From positions 44,482-108,481 of the forward strand of contig JAUILA010000019.1 in NCBI GenBank assembly GCA_030432655.1: 64,000 bases of DNA. The letters run 5' to 3'. Positions 53,308 through 62,256 of the stretch are shown here, piece by piece. This stretch comes from Bacteroidia bacterium (GTDB lineage: Bacteria; Bacteroidota; Bacteroidia; Cytophagales; Cyclobacteriaceae). Each line of letters starts with the position of its first letter. Position 1 is the stretch's first letter. The notes beneath the pieces are model-generated. The model was not told where the DNA came from. It searched no databases and worked only from the letters and a program-made list of their open reading frames with translations. The translations under genes and the position numbers were made by a program.

Positions 53308-53337
53308 AAAAAAACCTCCCGGACGCATCCGGGAGGT
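53308..53337 (-). terminator. Rho-independent terminator of the dcw/ftsZ transcript
   Basis: On the minus strand ACCTCCCGG, a 4-nt loop region and CCGGGAGGT are followed by seven T. It lies about 105 nt beyond the ftsZ stop and ends the cell-division operon. There is no T run in the recN direction. Confidence 0.85.
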
Positions 53338-53383
53338 GTCGTTAAAAAAATGCCTTTCAGAACCCGCTGAAAAAGTTACAACC

Positions 53384-53394
53384 AACAACCACTA
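53384..53394 (-). repeat. Copy complementary to the ftsA/ftsZ leader motif
   Basis: In the minus-strand RNA this 11-nt site reads TAGTGGTTGTT. It is the exact complement of AACAACCACTA in the ftsZ and ftsA leaders. It lies in the 3' region of the ftsZ message, before the terminator. Confidence 0.4.
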
Positions 53395-53441
53395 CAAAAT
53401 TGGAAAGTAAGCAGGTTTGATTTCTGAAGGTCCGTTAAAAA

Positions 53442-54986
53442 TTAATCCACATTGTCATGCAGGAAACGGTTGTTCCCAAGAATCTGATTATCATCATTCA
53501 GATTATATTTTGACACGTGGGGCTCTGATGAATGCGGAACACTCTGAAGGTTGATATCCCTTCTTAAGTAGGCCGGCACATCCAGTCTTTCCTTGAGATC
53601 ATGTGCGTTGAGCTCATGACGGCCAGCACGCTTCAGGCGGTCAATGCGTTCCTGAGATGCCTGCTTCAGCCGGTCCCTTGTATCATGTACTTCCATCATT
53701 CCCTCGTCATTGATGAGCTGATCCTGGGAATTTTCATCCATAATCTCAAATTCATCATCTTCAGCACGGAATAAATCATCCTCTTCATCCTCATCATCCA
53801 GCCTGTTGACCGGCCGTACAAATGAATACGACGGTTCAGGCGCAACTTCTTCTTTAGGCTCCTCCTGTTTGATCATACGGCTGGTAATTTCCGACTCCGT
53901 TTCATTTACCGAATTATCCCGTTCAAACAGTTCTCCCTGGTGAGGTTTGTCAAGGTCAAATACCTTACGGGAATCTCCTTCTTTCCGGAAACTACCGTAT
54001 TCGTTACGCTGCGACCGGTCAAATCCAGTGGCGATCACCGTAACGCGAATATAATCCTCCAGTTCAGGGTCTACACCATGACCGAATATTACCTCAGCAT
54101 CTTCTCCTGCTTCCTCCTGGATATATTCTGTAATTTCAGAAAGTTCATCCATTTGAAGTTCTGCCTGTTCGCCTGAGATGATCGAAAGAAGGATTTTTTG
54201 CGCTCCGAGAATATCCCGGTTATCCAGTAACGGTGATGCCAGTGCTTCTTCAGCGGCTTTTCTTGCGCGATTTTCGCCCTTGGTTTGTGCACTGCCCATA
54301 ACTGCCGCTCCCGCATTATGCATAACCGTACGCACATCCTGGAAATCGACGTTTACATAACCTGCGACGGTAATGATCTCAGCTATGCCTTTGGCGGCAG
54401 TTGTGAGAATATTATCTGCCTGACCAAATGCGTTTCCGATAGACAGATTTCCATAAATTTCTCTAAGCTTGTCATTCAGGATGACAAGAACAGTGTCACA
54501 GGACTCCTTTAATTCCTCAATCCCGTTCTGAGCCTGGGAAAATTTCTTCTTTCCCTCAAAACCGAATGGAGCAGTAACAATACCCACTGTCAGAATATCC
54601 ATTTCCTTGGCTATCCTGGCAATAACCGGCGCTGCTCCTGTTCCTGTTCCACCACCCATTCCGGCAGTGATGAATACCATTTTGGTATCATTGCCGAGCA
54701 GGTCACGGATATCCTCCTTGCTCTCGATGGCAGCGTTCTTCCCTACTTCGGGGTTGGCTCCGGCTCCCAGTCCCTCGGTGAGGTTGACGCCGATCTGAAT
54801 TTTATTTGGAACAGAACTGATCTTAAGGGCTTGTGAATCAGTATTACAAACCACAAATTCAACATCTTTAATTCCCTGGCTGAACATGTGGTTTACGGCG
54901 TTGCTTCCGCCTCCGCCCACTCCGATCACCTTAATGATCGATTTGTGGTGCTTTGGCATATCAAACTTATATGAGTTCTCTTGCAT
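53442..54986 (-). CDS. ftsZ: Cell division protein FtsZ
   Basis: A 514-residue tubulin-like GTPase that forms the division ring. The G-box is GGGTGTG at residues 111-117, with GVGGGGSNAVNHM at 22-34 and the NxDxxD-type T7 loop VNVDFQDVRTVM. Residues 1-325 are the globular core; an unusually long, acidic linker (330-460) follows, then a conserved tail with LDVPAYLRR. Longer FtsZ proteins are usual in Bacteroidota. It is the last gene of the dcw cluster, 40 nt after ftsA. Confidence 0.98.
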   Translation of the reverse strand: MQENSYKFDMPKHHKSIIKVIGVGGGGSNAVNHMFSQGIKDVEFVVCNTDSQALKISSVPNKIQIGVNLTEGLGAGANPEVGKNAAIESKEDIRDLLGNDTKMVFITAGMGGGTGTGAAPVIARIAKEMDILTVGIVTAPFGFEGKKKFSQAQNGIEELKESCDTVLVILNDKLREIYGNLSIGNAFGQADNILTTAAKGIAEIITVAGYVNVDFQDVRTVMHNAGAAVMGSAQTKGENRARKAAEEALASPLLDNRDILGAQKILLSIISGEQAELQMDELSEITEYIQEEAGEDAEVIFGHGVDPELEDYIRVTVIATGFDRSQRNEYGSFRKEGDSRKVFDLDKPHQGELFERDNSVNETESEITSRMIKQEEPKEEVAPEPSYSFVRPVNRLDDEDEEDDLFRAEDDEFEIMDENSQDQLINDEGMMEVHDTRDRLKQASQERIDRLKRAGRHELNAHDLKERLDVPAYLRRDINLQSVPHSSEPHVSKYNLNDDNQILGNNRFLHDNVD

Positions 54987-54997
54987 GATATAAATAT

Positions 54998-55010
54998 TTA
55001 GTGGTTGTTT
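54998..55010 (-). repeat. 13-nt leader motif, copy before ftsZ
   Basis: Minus-strand AAACAACCACTAA, 11 nt before the ftsZ ATG. The identical 13 nt occur before ftsA at 56346-56358. Confidence 0.5.
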
Positions 55011-55026
55011 TCTTATTTCCTGCTAG

Positions 55027-56328
55027 CTAGTAATCGTTTCTTCCATCCAGGTCATCAATCAAAAGACCTTTCGTTTTGTTAAGGATCTTGGTGAAGAAAT
55101 CTCCCCCGGTAGTCCTCACTTTCCGTTCCGGACGGCCATTTTCACGAGCCTGTTTGTACCGGTTTTCCCGCTCATCAATCGCACGGAAACCAGTCAGGAC
55201 AAGTCCGACCGAAGTGGCAAACATCGGGCTCTTCACGGCATCAACTTTACTTCTGCCCAGATGTTCATTCGGATACCCAATTCTTGCGTCCATACCGGTC
55301 ATGTACTCTACCAGTTGTTTAAGACAACTTAGTTGCGAGCCTCCCCCGGTGATCACTATGCCACCCGCCAGGCGATTCTCATAACCGGAAGTGATAATTT
55401 CCGCATGAACCAGTTCAAAAATTTCCTCCATCCTTGCTTCTATGATATGCGCAAGGTTTTTGATGGAAATCTCCTTTGGTGCCCGGTTCCGGATCCCGGG
55501 AATGGAAACGATCTCATTCGGACTGGCTTCCTCGGCAATTGCCTTCCCGAACTTGGTCTTGAGCAACTCAGCCTGGTGCTGCATCACCATACACCCCTGC
55601 TTGATATCCGAGGTGATGATATTACCGCCAAAAGGAATTACCGCGGTGTGACGAATAATATTATCATGGAAAATGGCTATGTCTGTAGTACCGCCGCCAA
55701 TATCAACCAGGCAGATACCCGCTTCTTTCTCTTCGTCGCTGAGCACGGCCAGACTGCTGGCCAGCGGCTCCAGGATCAGATTTTCGATTTCAAGACCTGC
55801 CCTGCGCACGCACTTGTTAATATTATTGATGGCATTTGTCTGTGCGGTGATCACATGGAAATCCGCCTCCAGCTTTACGCCTGACATTCCTACCGGGTCC
55901 TTTATCCCTTCTTCATAATCAACGGTGTAATCCTGAGGCATTACATGAATAATCTCACTTCCGGGAGGAATGACGATCCTATACATGTCGCTGTTAAGGC
56001 GATTGATATCTTCAATAGTGATCTCATCATCATTACTGGAACGCGTAATACTGCCGTGGTGAATCGAACTCTTGATATGCTGACCCGCAATACCAACATT
56101 AACTACATTGATATCAATGCCCGACTGATCTTCCGCTTCTTTTACAGCTTTTTCAATGGCATTTACCGTTTTGTCGATATTGGTTACGATCCCGCGGATC
56201 ACCCCGTCCGATTCGGCCTTACCCATCCCAAGCACTTCAAGTTTTCCGAATTCATTCTTTCGTCCGACTATCGCGCATATTTTGGTGGTGCCGATATCCA
56301 GCCCAACTACGATTTTGTCATTTTCCAT
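55027..56328 (-). CDS. ftsA: Cell division protein FtsA
   Basis: A 433-residue actin-like protein that tethers FtsZ to the membrane. The phosphate-binding motif GLDIGTTKICAIVGRKN is at residues 9-25, the second, DIGGGTTDIAIF, near 210, and the adenosine motif GGIVITGGGSQL near 325. The C-terminal stretch (ILNKTKGLLIDDL) is the likely amphipathic membrane anchor. It lies between ftsQ (35-nt gap) and ftsZ. Confidence 0.97.
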   Translation of the reverse strand: MENDKIVVGLDIGTTKICAIVGRKNEFGKLEVLGMGKAESDGVIRGIVTNIDKTVNAIEKAVKEAEDQSGIDINVVNVGIAGQHIKSSIHHGSITRSSNDDEITIEDINRLNSDMYRIVIPPGSEIIHVMPQDYTVDYEEGIKDPVGMSGVKLEADFHVITAQTNAINNINKCVRRAGLEIENLILEPLASSLAVLSDEEKEAGICLVDIGGGTTDIAIFHDNIIRHTAVIPFGGNIITSDIKQGCMVMQHQAELLKTKFGKAIAEEASPNEIVSIPGIRNRAPKEISIKNLAHIIEARMEEIFELVHAEIITSGYENRLAGGIVITGGGSQLSCLKQLVEYMTGMDARIGYPNEHLGRSKVDAVKSPMFATSVGLVLTGFRAIDERENRYKQARENGRPERKVRTTGGDFFTKILNKTKGLLIDDLDGRNDY

Positions 56329-56345
56329 GGTTGTCCTATTTATTG

Positions 56346-56358
56346 TTAGTGGTTGTTT
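56346..56358 (-). repeat. 13-nt leader motif, copy before ftsA
   Basis: Minus-strand AAACAACCACTAA, 17 nt before the ftsA ATG and identical to the copy in front of ftsZ. It almost fills the 35-nt ftsQ-ftsA gap. Confidence 0.5.
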
Positions 56359-56363
56359 AAAAT

Positions 56364-57128
56364 CTATTCTGCTATTATCTGATCCTTGTATTTTACATTT
56401 ACCCGTGAATAGGCATTCCAGCCTTTTGAGGGCAGGATCTCCTCATAAAAGATCCTTAGCTTTCTGAATTTTTCGTCAATCTCCTCTGGTTGGCCAAATT
56501 CAATATGTTGTTTGGTAACCTGCGGATACATCGTTACATCCATATCCCTGTCAATTGATATCTGCGCTATCTGCGCTTTCCAGAAAGGATCCTGATAAAT
56601 GAACTTGAGCAATTCATACAATTGAAGGCCTTTTTCACTTTTCCATAAAGGCTCCTTCATTAGTTCACTGACTTCACCCGAAATCAGGATGGTTCTTGCT
56701 GTATATTTTTCTGATACCGGGAGAATGGTACCATCCTCGGCGATATAGGCGTGCGGACCGTTATTACGGATAAGCCTTGCCATTGGCCGCTGCAGGTTTA
56801 CACTGACAAGCATATTCCCCTTCAGGTCTTTGTACACTTCCGCATTGCCAATAAAATATTCTTCACGAAGCCGGTTTTCCATCGCCTTCATGTCCAGGTC
56901 TGCAAACGGCACACCTTTTACCAGACGTTGTCCGTTATTTGTTACGAGCTGGATAACATCCTCCTCATCAATGAAATAATTCTCGTGCTGATTGGATACT
57001 TCCACGATAATGTCCAGGCAAAAGTCCCCGGTATCCCTGCGCTCGGCAAAACCAATGGCTCCCAGTACACATGCTGAAAATAACATGACCTTCACACCTT
57101 TGCTGATATGTATTTTTCTCCAGTTCAT
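56364..57128 (-). CDS. ftsQ: Cell division protein FtsQ
   Basis: A 254-residue bitopic membrane protein. It has a short cytoplasmic start, one helix (residues 12-28), then a POTRA domain (about 38-110: VSNQHENYFIDEEDVIQLV, DLDMKAMENRLREEYFIGNAEVYKDL) and a beta domain (YIAEDGTILPVSEKYTARTILISG). It links FtsA-side and septal wall enzymes. The start overlaps the murC stop by 4 nt. Sequence conservation is low, as usual for FtsQ, but position and layout settle it. Confidence 0.92.
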   Translation of the reverse strand: MNWRKIHISKGVKVMLFSACVLGAIGFAERRDTGDFCLDIIVEVSNQHENYFIDEEDVIQLVTNNGQRLVKGVPFADLDMKAMENRLREEYFIGNAEVYKDLKGNMLVSVNLQRPMARLIRNNGPHAYIAEDGTILPVSEKYTARTILISGEVSELMKEPLWKSEKGLQLYELLKFIYQDPFWKAQIAQISIDRDMDVTMYPQVTKQHIEFGQPEEIDEKFRKLRIFYEEILPSKGWNAYSRVNVKYKDQIIAE

Positions 57129-58516
57129 GACGCCTCCTCCATATATTCCCTGATCGGATCAACTAATCTGTCTATATCCCCGGCTCCGATGGTTGCCAGT
57201 ATTGTCGGGTTCAGCTCCTTTAGTAATTCCATCAGACCTTCTTTTTCAACCAGGTATTTATTGTCAGAATCAACCAAATCCAGGAGTTTTTCAGACGAAA
57301 CCCCTGGTATAGGCTCTTCCCTGGCGGGATAAATAGGCAACAGAATTACTTCGTCAGCGAGCGCCAGACTTTTGGCAAACCCATCAATAAAATCTCGGGT
57401 CCGGCTGAATAAGTGCGGCTGAAATACAATCGTAATCCTTCTCTCCGGGAAAAGTGCCTTAAGAGAGGTGAGGAAGGCATTGATTTCAGTCGGATGATGT
57501 GCATAATCATCGACCAGGACCTTCTCCCCTTGGCGAAGAATAAATTCAAATCTGCGATGTACGCCGCGGTAATTTTCAAGTCCGGTTTTCACAACATCCT
57601 CCCCGATCCCGAGGTGCAATGCCACGGCAATAGCCGCGACTGCATTTTCAACATTATGAAAACCGGAGACACCGAGACGAATACCCGCTATACGCGTATC
57701 CGCATCAATGTAGTCGAATACAAAAAACCCATCGTCAATGGTAATATTATCGGCAAAAAATTGCCCCCGGTTTATTCCATAGGTAGAACTTGTTGCCTTC
57801 AGATTACTGTCTGCCAGTTCACCGGCAATCCCTTCCTGAATAAACAACTGTCCCTTTTCATCAATCTGATGAATAAATTCTTTAAAAGATTCTTTCAGCG
57901 AAGAATCTGAACCATATATATCCAGATGATCAGCATCCGCCGAAGTAACCACTGCCACATTTGGATGCAGGGTTAGAAACGAACGATCAAATTCATCGGC
58001 TTCCACCACCGCAATAGCCTGGTTTACCGGCCCGCGGTTAGGAATAAAATTCCCGCCGGCATTAACACTGATGCCTCCCAGAAAAGCCACCAGGTCTTTT
58101 CCGCCTTCTTTAAGCAAATGCGCTATCATGGAAGAGGTGGTCGTCTTTCCGTGTGTCCCGGCAACGGCAACCGTAAAAAGCCCCTCGGTTATTTTTCCAA
58201 GAACCTGCGAGCGTTTAAACAACTCACAACCCAGTGAGCGCAGGTGACTCATTTCTTTATGTGTGGATGGAACTGCCGGTGTATAAACAACCAGCAACCT
58301 TTCAATATCCCTTGTGAAATGCGGGGGTATCAGATCTGTATTATCTTCAAAATGAATTGAAATACCTTCGTTTCTTAACTCGTTGGTGAGCTTACTCGGC
58401 GTACGGTCGTAACCAGCCACATCAAATCCGTTCAGCTTGAACCAGCGGGCAAGTGCGCTCATACCGATACCACCGATACCGATGAAATAAACGTTATGGT
58501 ACTGATCGATCCTCAA
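57125..58516 (-). CDS. murC: UDP-N-acetylmuramate--L-alanine ligase
   Basis: A 463-residue Mur ligase that adds L-alanine to UDP-MurNAc. Motifs: FIGIGGIGMSALARWF at residues 10-25, VAGTHGKTTTSSMIAHLL near 120 (ATP site), EADEFDRSFL near 172 and YAHHPTEI near 345. The start codon is TTG, overlapping the murG stop (TTGA); there is no better ATG, and MRIDQYHNVYFIGIGG is the normal family start. Confidence 0.97.
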   Translation of the reverse strand: MRIDQYHNVYFIGIGGIGMSALARWFKLNGFDVAGYDRTPSKLTNELRNEGISIHFEDNTDLIPPHFTRDIERLLVVYTPAVPSTHKEMSHLRSLGCELFKRSQVLGKITEGLFTVAVAGTHGKTTTSSMIAHLLKEGGKDLVAFLGGISVNAGGNFIPNRGPVNQAIAVVEADEFDRSFLTLHPNVAVVTSADADHLDIYGSDSSLKESFKEFIHQIDEKGQLFIQEGIAGELADSNLKATSSTYGINRGQFFADNITIDDGFFVFDYIDADTRIAGIRLGVSGFHNVENAVAAIAVALHLGIGEDVVKTGLENYRGVHRRFEFILRQGEKVLVDDYAHHPTEINAFLTSLKALFPERRITIVFQPHLFSRTRDFIDGFAKSLALADEVILLPIYPAREEPIPGVSSEKLLDLVDSDNKYLVEKEGLMELLKELNPTILATIGAGDIDRLVDPIREYMEEAS

Positions 58517-59622
58517 GCGATTATTTTTTCAACTTCGTTCGTAATATCTTTTGTAGCATCAGGCCGTCCCATCTTCCTGATATTGGCTGCAAGTGCCTCG
58601 CGGCCTGGCTGGTCTGCCATAAGTTCAAGCGCCGTATCCACCAGCGCTGCGGGTGCCTCAGCATCCCGCACCATGCGGGCAGCATCCTTAGCTACCAGCG
58701 CCTGCGCATTCTTCGTCTGGTGATCTTCCGCCACATTTGGCGAAGGGACAAATACAACCGGTTTACCGGCAATGCACAATTCGGAAATTGACAAAGCACC
58801 CGCCCGGGAAATGACCAGATCTGCCGAAGCATAGGCCAGGTCCATCTCCCTGATAAATTCCAGCACACGAATCGCACTCAGATCTTTTTCAGATGCACGC
58901 TGGTTCATTTCTTCATGATAAAGCTTGCCCGTTTGCCATAAAACCTGCACCCTGGCATCTATGAGTTTTTGGAGTCCTTCAATAATACAATTATTAATAG
59001 AGCGGGCTCCCAGGCTGCCTCCAAGAATCAGCAGTACCGGCTGATCTGACTTCAGGTCAAAATGGGCCAGACCTCGCTGCCGCTTGTCTGCGACATCCAG
59101 AATATCCTGCCTGACAGGATTGCCGGTGAATACGATTTTTTTCTTTGGAAAATATTTTTCCATCCCCTCGTAGGCTACACAAATGCGATTGACCTTTTGA
59201 CCAAGTCTTTTATTCGTGATTCCCGCGTGACTGTTTTGTTCCTGGATCAGTGTAGGAATTCCCCTGCCGGTAGCAGCCAGCATGATCGGACCGCTCGCAA
59301 ATCCTCCGAAACCAAGCACCGCGTGTGGTTTGAACTGAGAAAGTATCCGGCGGGCATGCACAAGACTGTGAATCAGTTTAAACGGAAACATGAGATTCTT
59401 CATGGTTAGCCGGCGCTGCAGCCCGCTGATCCAAAGTCCCTTGATAGGATAGCCCGCTTCGGGAACTTTGGTCATCTCCATTTTACCTTCCGCTCCAACA
59501 AACAGGAATTTGGTGTCCGGGTGCCGCTTCCTGATCTCATCCGCCACCGCCAGTGCCGGATAAATGTGCCCCCCGGTTCCACCTCCGCTGATTATAATTC
59601 GATATGGTTTTTTTATGCTCAC
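58513..59622 (-). CDS. murG: Undecaprenyl-PP-MurNAc-pentapeptide GlcNAc transferase
   Basis: A 369-residue GT28 glycosyltransferase making lipid II from lipid I at the inner membrane face. The N-terminal GGGTGGHIYPALAVADEI and LGFGGFASGP bind lipid and nucleotide. The C-terminal donor domain has GGSLGARSIN and ISRAGALSISELCIAGKPVVFVP. The start is GTG, sharing one base with the ftsW stop (TAGTG). It overlaps murC by 4 nt. Confidence 0.97.
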   Translation of the reverse strand: MSIKKPYRIIISGGGTGGHIYPALAVADEIRKRHPDTKFLFVGAEGKMEMTKVPEAGYPIKGLWISGLQRRLTMKNLMFPFKLIHSLVHARRILSQFKPHAVLGFGGFASGPIMLAATGRGIPTLIQEQNSHAGITNKRLGQKVNRICVAYEGMEKYFPKKKIVFTGNPVRQDILDVADKRQRGLAHFDLKSDQPVLLILGGSLGARSINNCIIEGLQKLIDARVQVLWQTGKLYHEEMNQRASEKDLSAIRVLEFIREMDLAYASADLVISRAGALSISELCIAGKPVVFVPSPNVAEDHQTKNAQALVAKDAARMVRDAEAPAALVDTALELMADQPGREALAANIRKMGRPDATKDITNEVEKIIA

Positions 59623-60782
59623 TATGCTGCTCGGGCCACGTTTCGGTTAGACTCACTTTTTGACATAAAGGCAGGATCCGTTTCTCCGCGGCTCACACTA
59701 AGTATGATACCCAAAGAAATGCCGGTGAACAGTAAGGAGGTACCTCCCATACTCACCATCGGCAATGGAAGACCGGTCACGGGACCCAGTCCTACCACTA
59801 CTCCCATGTTGACCATAGCCTGCATGACAATGGCAAAGCTCAGTCCGGCAGAAAGGAGTCCGCCATACGCACGCTGACTCATATCAACCGCACGCATTCC
59901 CCTGAACAGAAGGACCAGGTAAAGGATCACCACCAATCCGCCCCCTATCATTCCGTACTCTTCAATGATGATAGCAAATACAAAGTCCGAATAGGGGTGC
60001 GGGAGAATATTTCGTTGCTGGCTGTTACCGGGTCCTTTGCCTGCAACACCGCCGGTCGCCACGGCAATGCGGGCATGCTGGGCCTGGAAAGGCAATTCAT
60101 TGTTGGCAAAGTTTTCTATCCTGCTTTTAGCAGTCTCCGCCCGGGAACCAAATTTAAGGGCGCCCACCCCGGCCAGAAGGCCGACAATTACCAGCATTGC
60201 CAGGTATTTTACCGGGACACGACCAATGAACAGAATAACCATACAGGTCAGGAACAGCAGGAGCGCAGAGGAAAGGTTAGACAAAGCAATTAATCCGCAG
60301 ATAACGCCACACCAGAACAGCATGGGAATGAGTGACTCTTTCAGGTCCCCGATATTTTGTTGTCTTTTGGACAGCATGCCTGCCAGGTTCATTATCAGGG
60401 CAAGGCTTGCCAGGTCTGAAGGCTGAAAAGTCGCGTTCAGCAGGGGCACAGTCAGCCACCGGTTGGCATCGTTAAGCTCAGTTCCATTGGTGAATGTAAA
60501 AAGCAGCAGTGGGATACTCGCCCAAAGTGCCAGCTTGGATAATTTGAAATAATAACGGTAATCCACTTTATGGGCTACCCACATCGCAAAAAAACCAAGG
60601 CCAACCAGCAGGGTGTGTTTGAGCAGGTACGATTCCGGGTGCGACATGCGCTTGAACGCAAGTGTCCCGGTCGCACTGTAAACAACCAATAACGAAATAA
60701 GGGATAATGCAATGACCACGGCCCAGATGATCGGGTCACCCTGCATATGTTTGTCAGCCCATTCCTTTACCTTGACCATCAT
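59622..60782 (-). CDS. ftsW: Peptidoglycan polymerase FtsW
   Basis: A 386-residue SEDS membrane protein with about ten helices, polymerising lipid II at the septum. Family marks include LKHTLLVGLGFFAMWVAHKVDYR, FQPSDLASLALIMNLAGML with the catalytic-loop region, and TGLPLPMVSMGGTSLLFTGISLGIILSV near the C-terminus. Position in the dcw cluster between murD and murG identifies it as FtsW rather than RodA. Its ATG overlaps the murD stop by 4 nt. Confidence 0.95.
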   Translation of the reverse strand: MMVKVKEWADKHMQGDPIIWAVVIALSLISLLVVYSATGTLAFKRMSHPESYLLKHTLLVGLGFFAMWVAHKVDYRYYFKLSKLALWASIPLLLFTFTNGTELNDANRWLTVPLLNATFQPSDLASLALIMNLAGMLSKRQQNIGDLKESLIPMLFWCGVICGLIALSNLSSALLLFLTCMVILFIGRVPVKYLAMLVIVGLLAGVGALKFGSRAETAKSRIENFANNELPFQAQHARIAVATGGVAGKGPGNSQQRNILPHPYSDFVFAIIIEEYGMIGGGLVVILYLVLLFRGMRAVDMSQRAYGGLLSAGLSFAIVMQAMVNMGVVVGLGPVTGLPLPMVSMGGTSLLFTGISLGIILSVSRGETDPAFMSKSESNRNVARAA

Positions 60783-62131
60783 TGTTCCATCGTTTTATTC
60801 TCAAATTCTTTTTGAAGCTCCGTAACCGCGTTCCGGAACTGATCACCCCGGTCTTCATAATTCCGGAAAAGATCAAAGCTGGCGCAGGCTGGTGATAAAA
60901 GGACCACGTCATGATTTTCCGCATATTCCATGGCACTGCGAACCGCCTGACGGATGTCCTGCGTTTCCATGAGGTCTGTGACCTGGTCATGAAAGGCGTC
61001 CCGCAGTTTATGATTATCCATTCCAAGACAGATCAGCGCCTTAACTTTTCGATTCACTTCCTCCATGATCAGTCCATAGTCATTTCCCTTGTCCACACCG
61101 CCGGCAATCCAGACAAGCGGTTCAGAAAAACTTCCCAACGCATACTTGACTGCATCTACATTAGTTGCCTTGGAATCATTGAAGAAACTCACCTCATTGA
61201 TCTTTCCGACAAACTCCAGGCGGTGCGGAGCATTCCTGAAACTTGCGAGGGCCTTCCGGATAGTATTCTCCGAAACCCCACACAACCTGGCTGCCTCAAC
61301 AGCACACAACATATTCGCTGCGTTATGCGCGCCTCTGAGTGATGTTTCATCCTGCCTGATGGCAAAATCACTGAAATGAAGTGTCCCGTTTGTATACCAT
61401 GCGGCCCTGCCATCACCGGAAGCAGTGGATACTTCCCTTATGCCGGCACTGATACGATCACGATAAGACTCCAGCGGCGTCTCATCGGCATTGATGATCA
61501 GGTATTCCCCAGGTGTTTGATTACGGGTGATCCGGAACTTGCTGTCCGTATATTTTTCAAGCGAATAGTCATAGCGATCCAGGTGGTCTGGAGTAATGTT
61601 TAAAAGGATCCCGATATGCGGGCGGAAAGTTCGTATACCATCAAGCTGAAAACTGCTCATTTCAACCACCCAGTAATCCCTGTCCCCATCCATAAGTTGC
61701 CGCGCCATGCTTTTCCCGACATTGCCCGCAAGCCCGACATCCAGTCCCGCTTCTTTCATCAGGTGATACGTAAGCAAGGTCGTCGTCGTTTTTCCGTTAG
61801 TGCCTGTAATGGCGATGATCTTACCTGAGGTAAAGCGATAGGCAAATTCCAGTTCGTCAATTACTTCAATCTCACGGCCGGCGATCAATTTCATAACCGG
61901 GGCCGCAGGTGAAATTCCAGGTGATTTAATTACCAGGGCGCTGGCAAGGATTCGTTCGGACGTATGGCCGCCCTCTTCGAATGGAATTCCGGCGGATTCC
62001 AGCAGGGCTTTCCGTTCAGGACTTATCTGTCCGTATTCCGAAACGAATACAGCATAGCCCTTGGAAGCCGCCAGCAGGGCTGCGCCTGTTCCGCTTTCTC
62101 CTGCACCCAATATGGTCACCCGGTTATTCAC
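60779..62131 (-). CDS. murD: UDP-N-acetylmuramoylalanine--D-glutamate ligase
   Basis: A 450-residue Mur ligase adding D-glutamate. Motifs: ILGAGESGTGAALLAASKGYAVFVSE at residues 8-33, ITGTNGKTTTTLLTYHLM near 111, NITPDHLDRYDYS near 180 and FFNDSKATNVDAVKYAL near 310. The start codon is GTG within a GTGA overlap with the stop of the 42-residue small ORF upstream. It overlaps ftsW by 4 nt. Confidence 0.97.
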   Translation of the reverse strand: MNNRVTILGAGESGTGAALLAASKGYAVFVSEYGQISPERKALLESAGIPFEEGGHTSERILASALVIKSPGISPAAPVMKLIAGREIEVIDELEFAYRFTSGKIIAITGTNGKTTTTLLTYHLMKEAGLDVGLAGNVGKSMARQLMDGDRDYWVVEMSSFQLDGIRTFRPHIGILLNITPDHLDRYDYSLEKYTDSKFRITRNQTPGEYLIINADETPLESYRDRISAGIREVSTASGDGRAAWYTNGTLHFSDFAIRQDETSLRGAHNAANMLCAVEAARLCGVSENTIRKALASFRNAPHRLEFVGKINEVSFFNDSKATNVDAVKYALGSFSEPLVWIAGGVDKGNDYGLIMEEVNRKVKALICLGMDNHKLRDAFHDQVTDLMETQDIRQAVRSAMEYAENHDVVLLSPACASFDLFRNYEDRGDQFRNAVTELQKEFENKTMEQ

Positions 62132-62256
62132 TTATTCCATTCCATTTGTTCTACCGGAGCATGTTTTGCCTGCTCCGCAATTTTTTTAAATACTTTTTTA
62201 CCTTCCTTTTCAAGCCAACCCATAATTATCATAAGAATATCACAGCTATTGATCAT
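62128..62256 (-). CDS. 42-residue ORF between mraY and murD
   Basis: ATG at 62256-62254 to TGA at 62130-62128, filling the whole space between mraY and murD. The ATG overlaps the mraY stop (ATGA), and its stop overlaps the murD start (GTGA), the same 4-nt coupling used by most junctions in this cluster. The product has a hydrophobic N-terminus ([11 protein letters not shown]) and a basic, amphipathic helix ([18 protein letters not shown]). It could be a small membrane-associated protein. I know of no named family at this position. A longer open frame to 62475 inside mraY exists in another frame, but is a shadow of that gene. Confidence 0.6.
   Translation of the reverse strand: MINSCDILMIIMGWLEKEGKKVFKKIAEQAKHAPVEQMEWNK

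Noticed and set aside
53315..53336. Hairpin after recN as a recN terminator
   Set aside because: The T run is only on the minus strand, so it terminates the ftsZ transcript; in the recN direction GTCGTT follows the stem.
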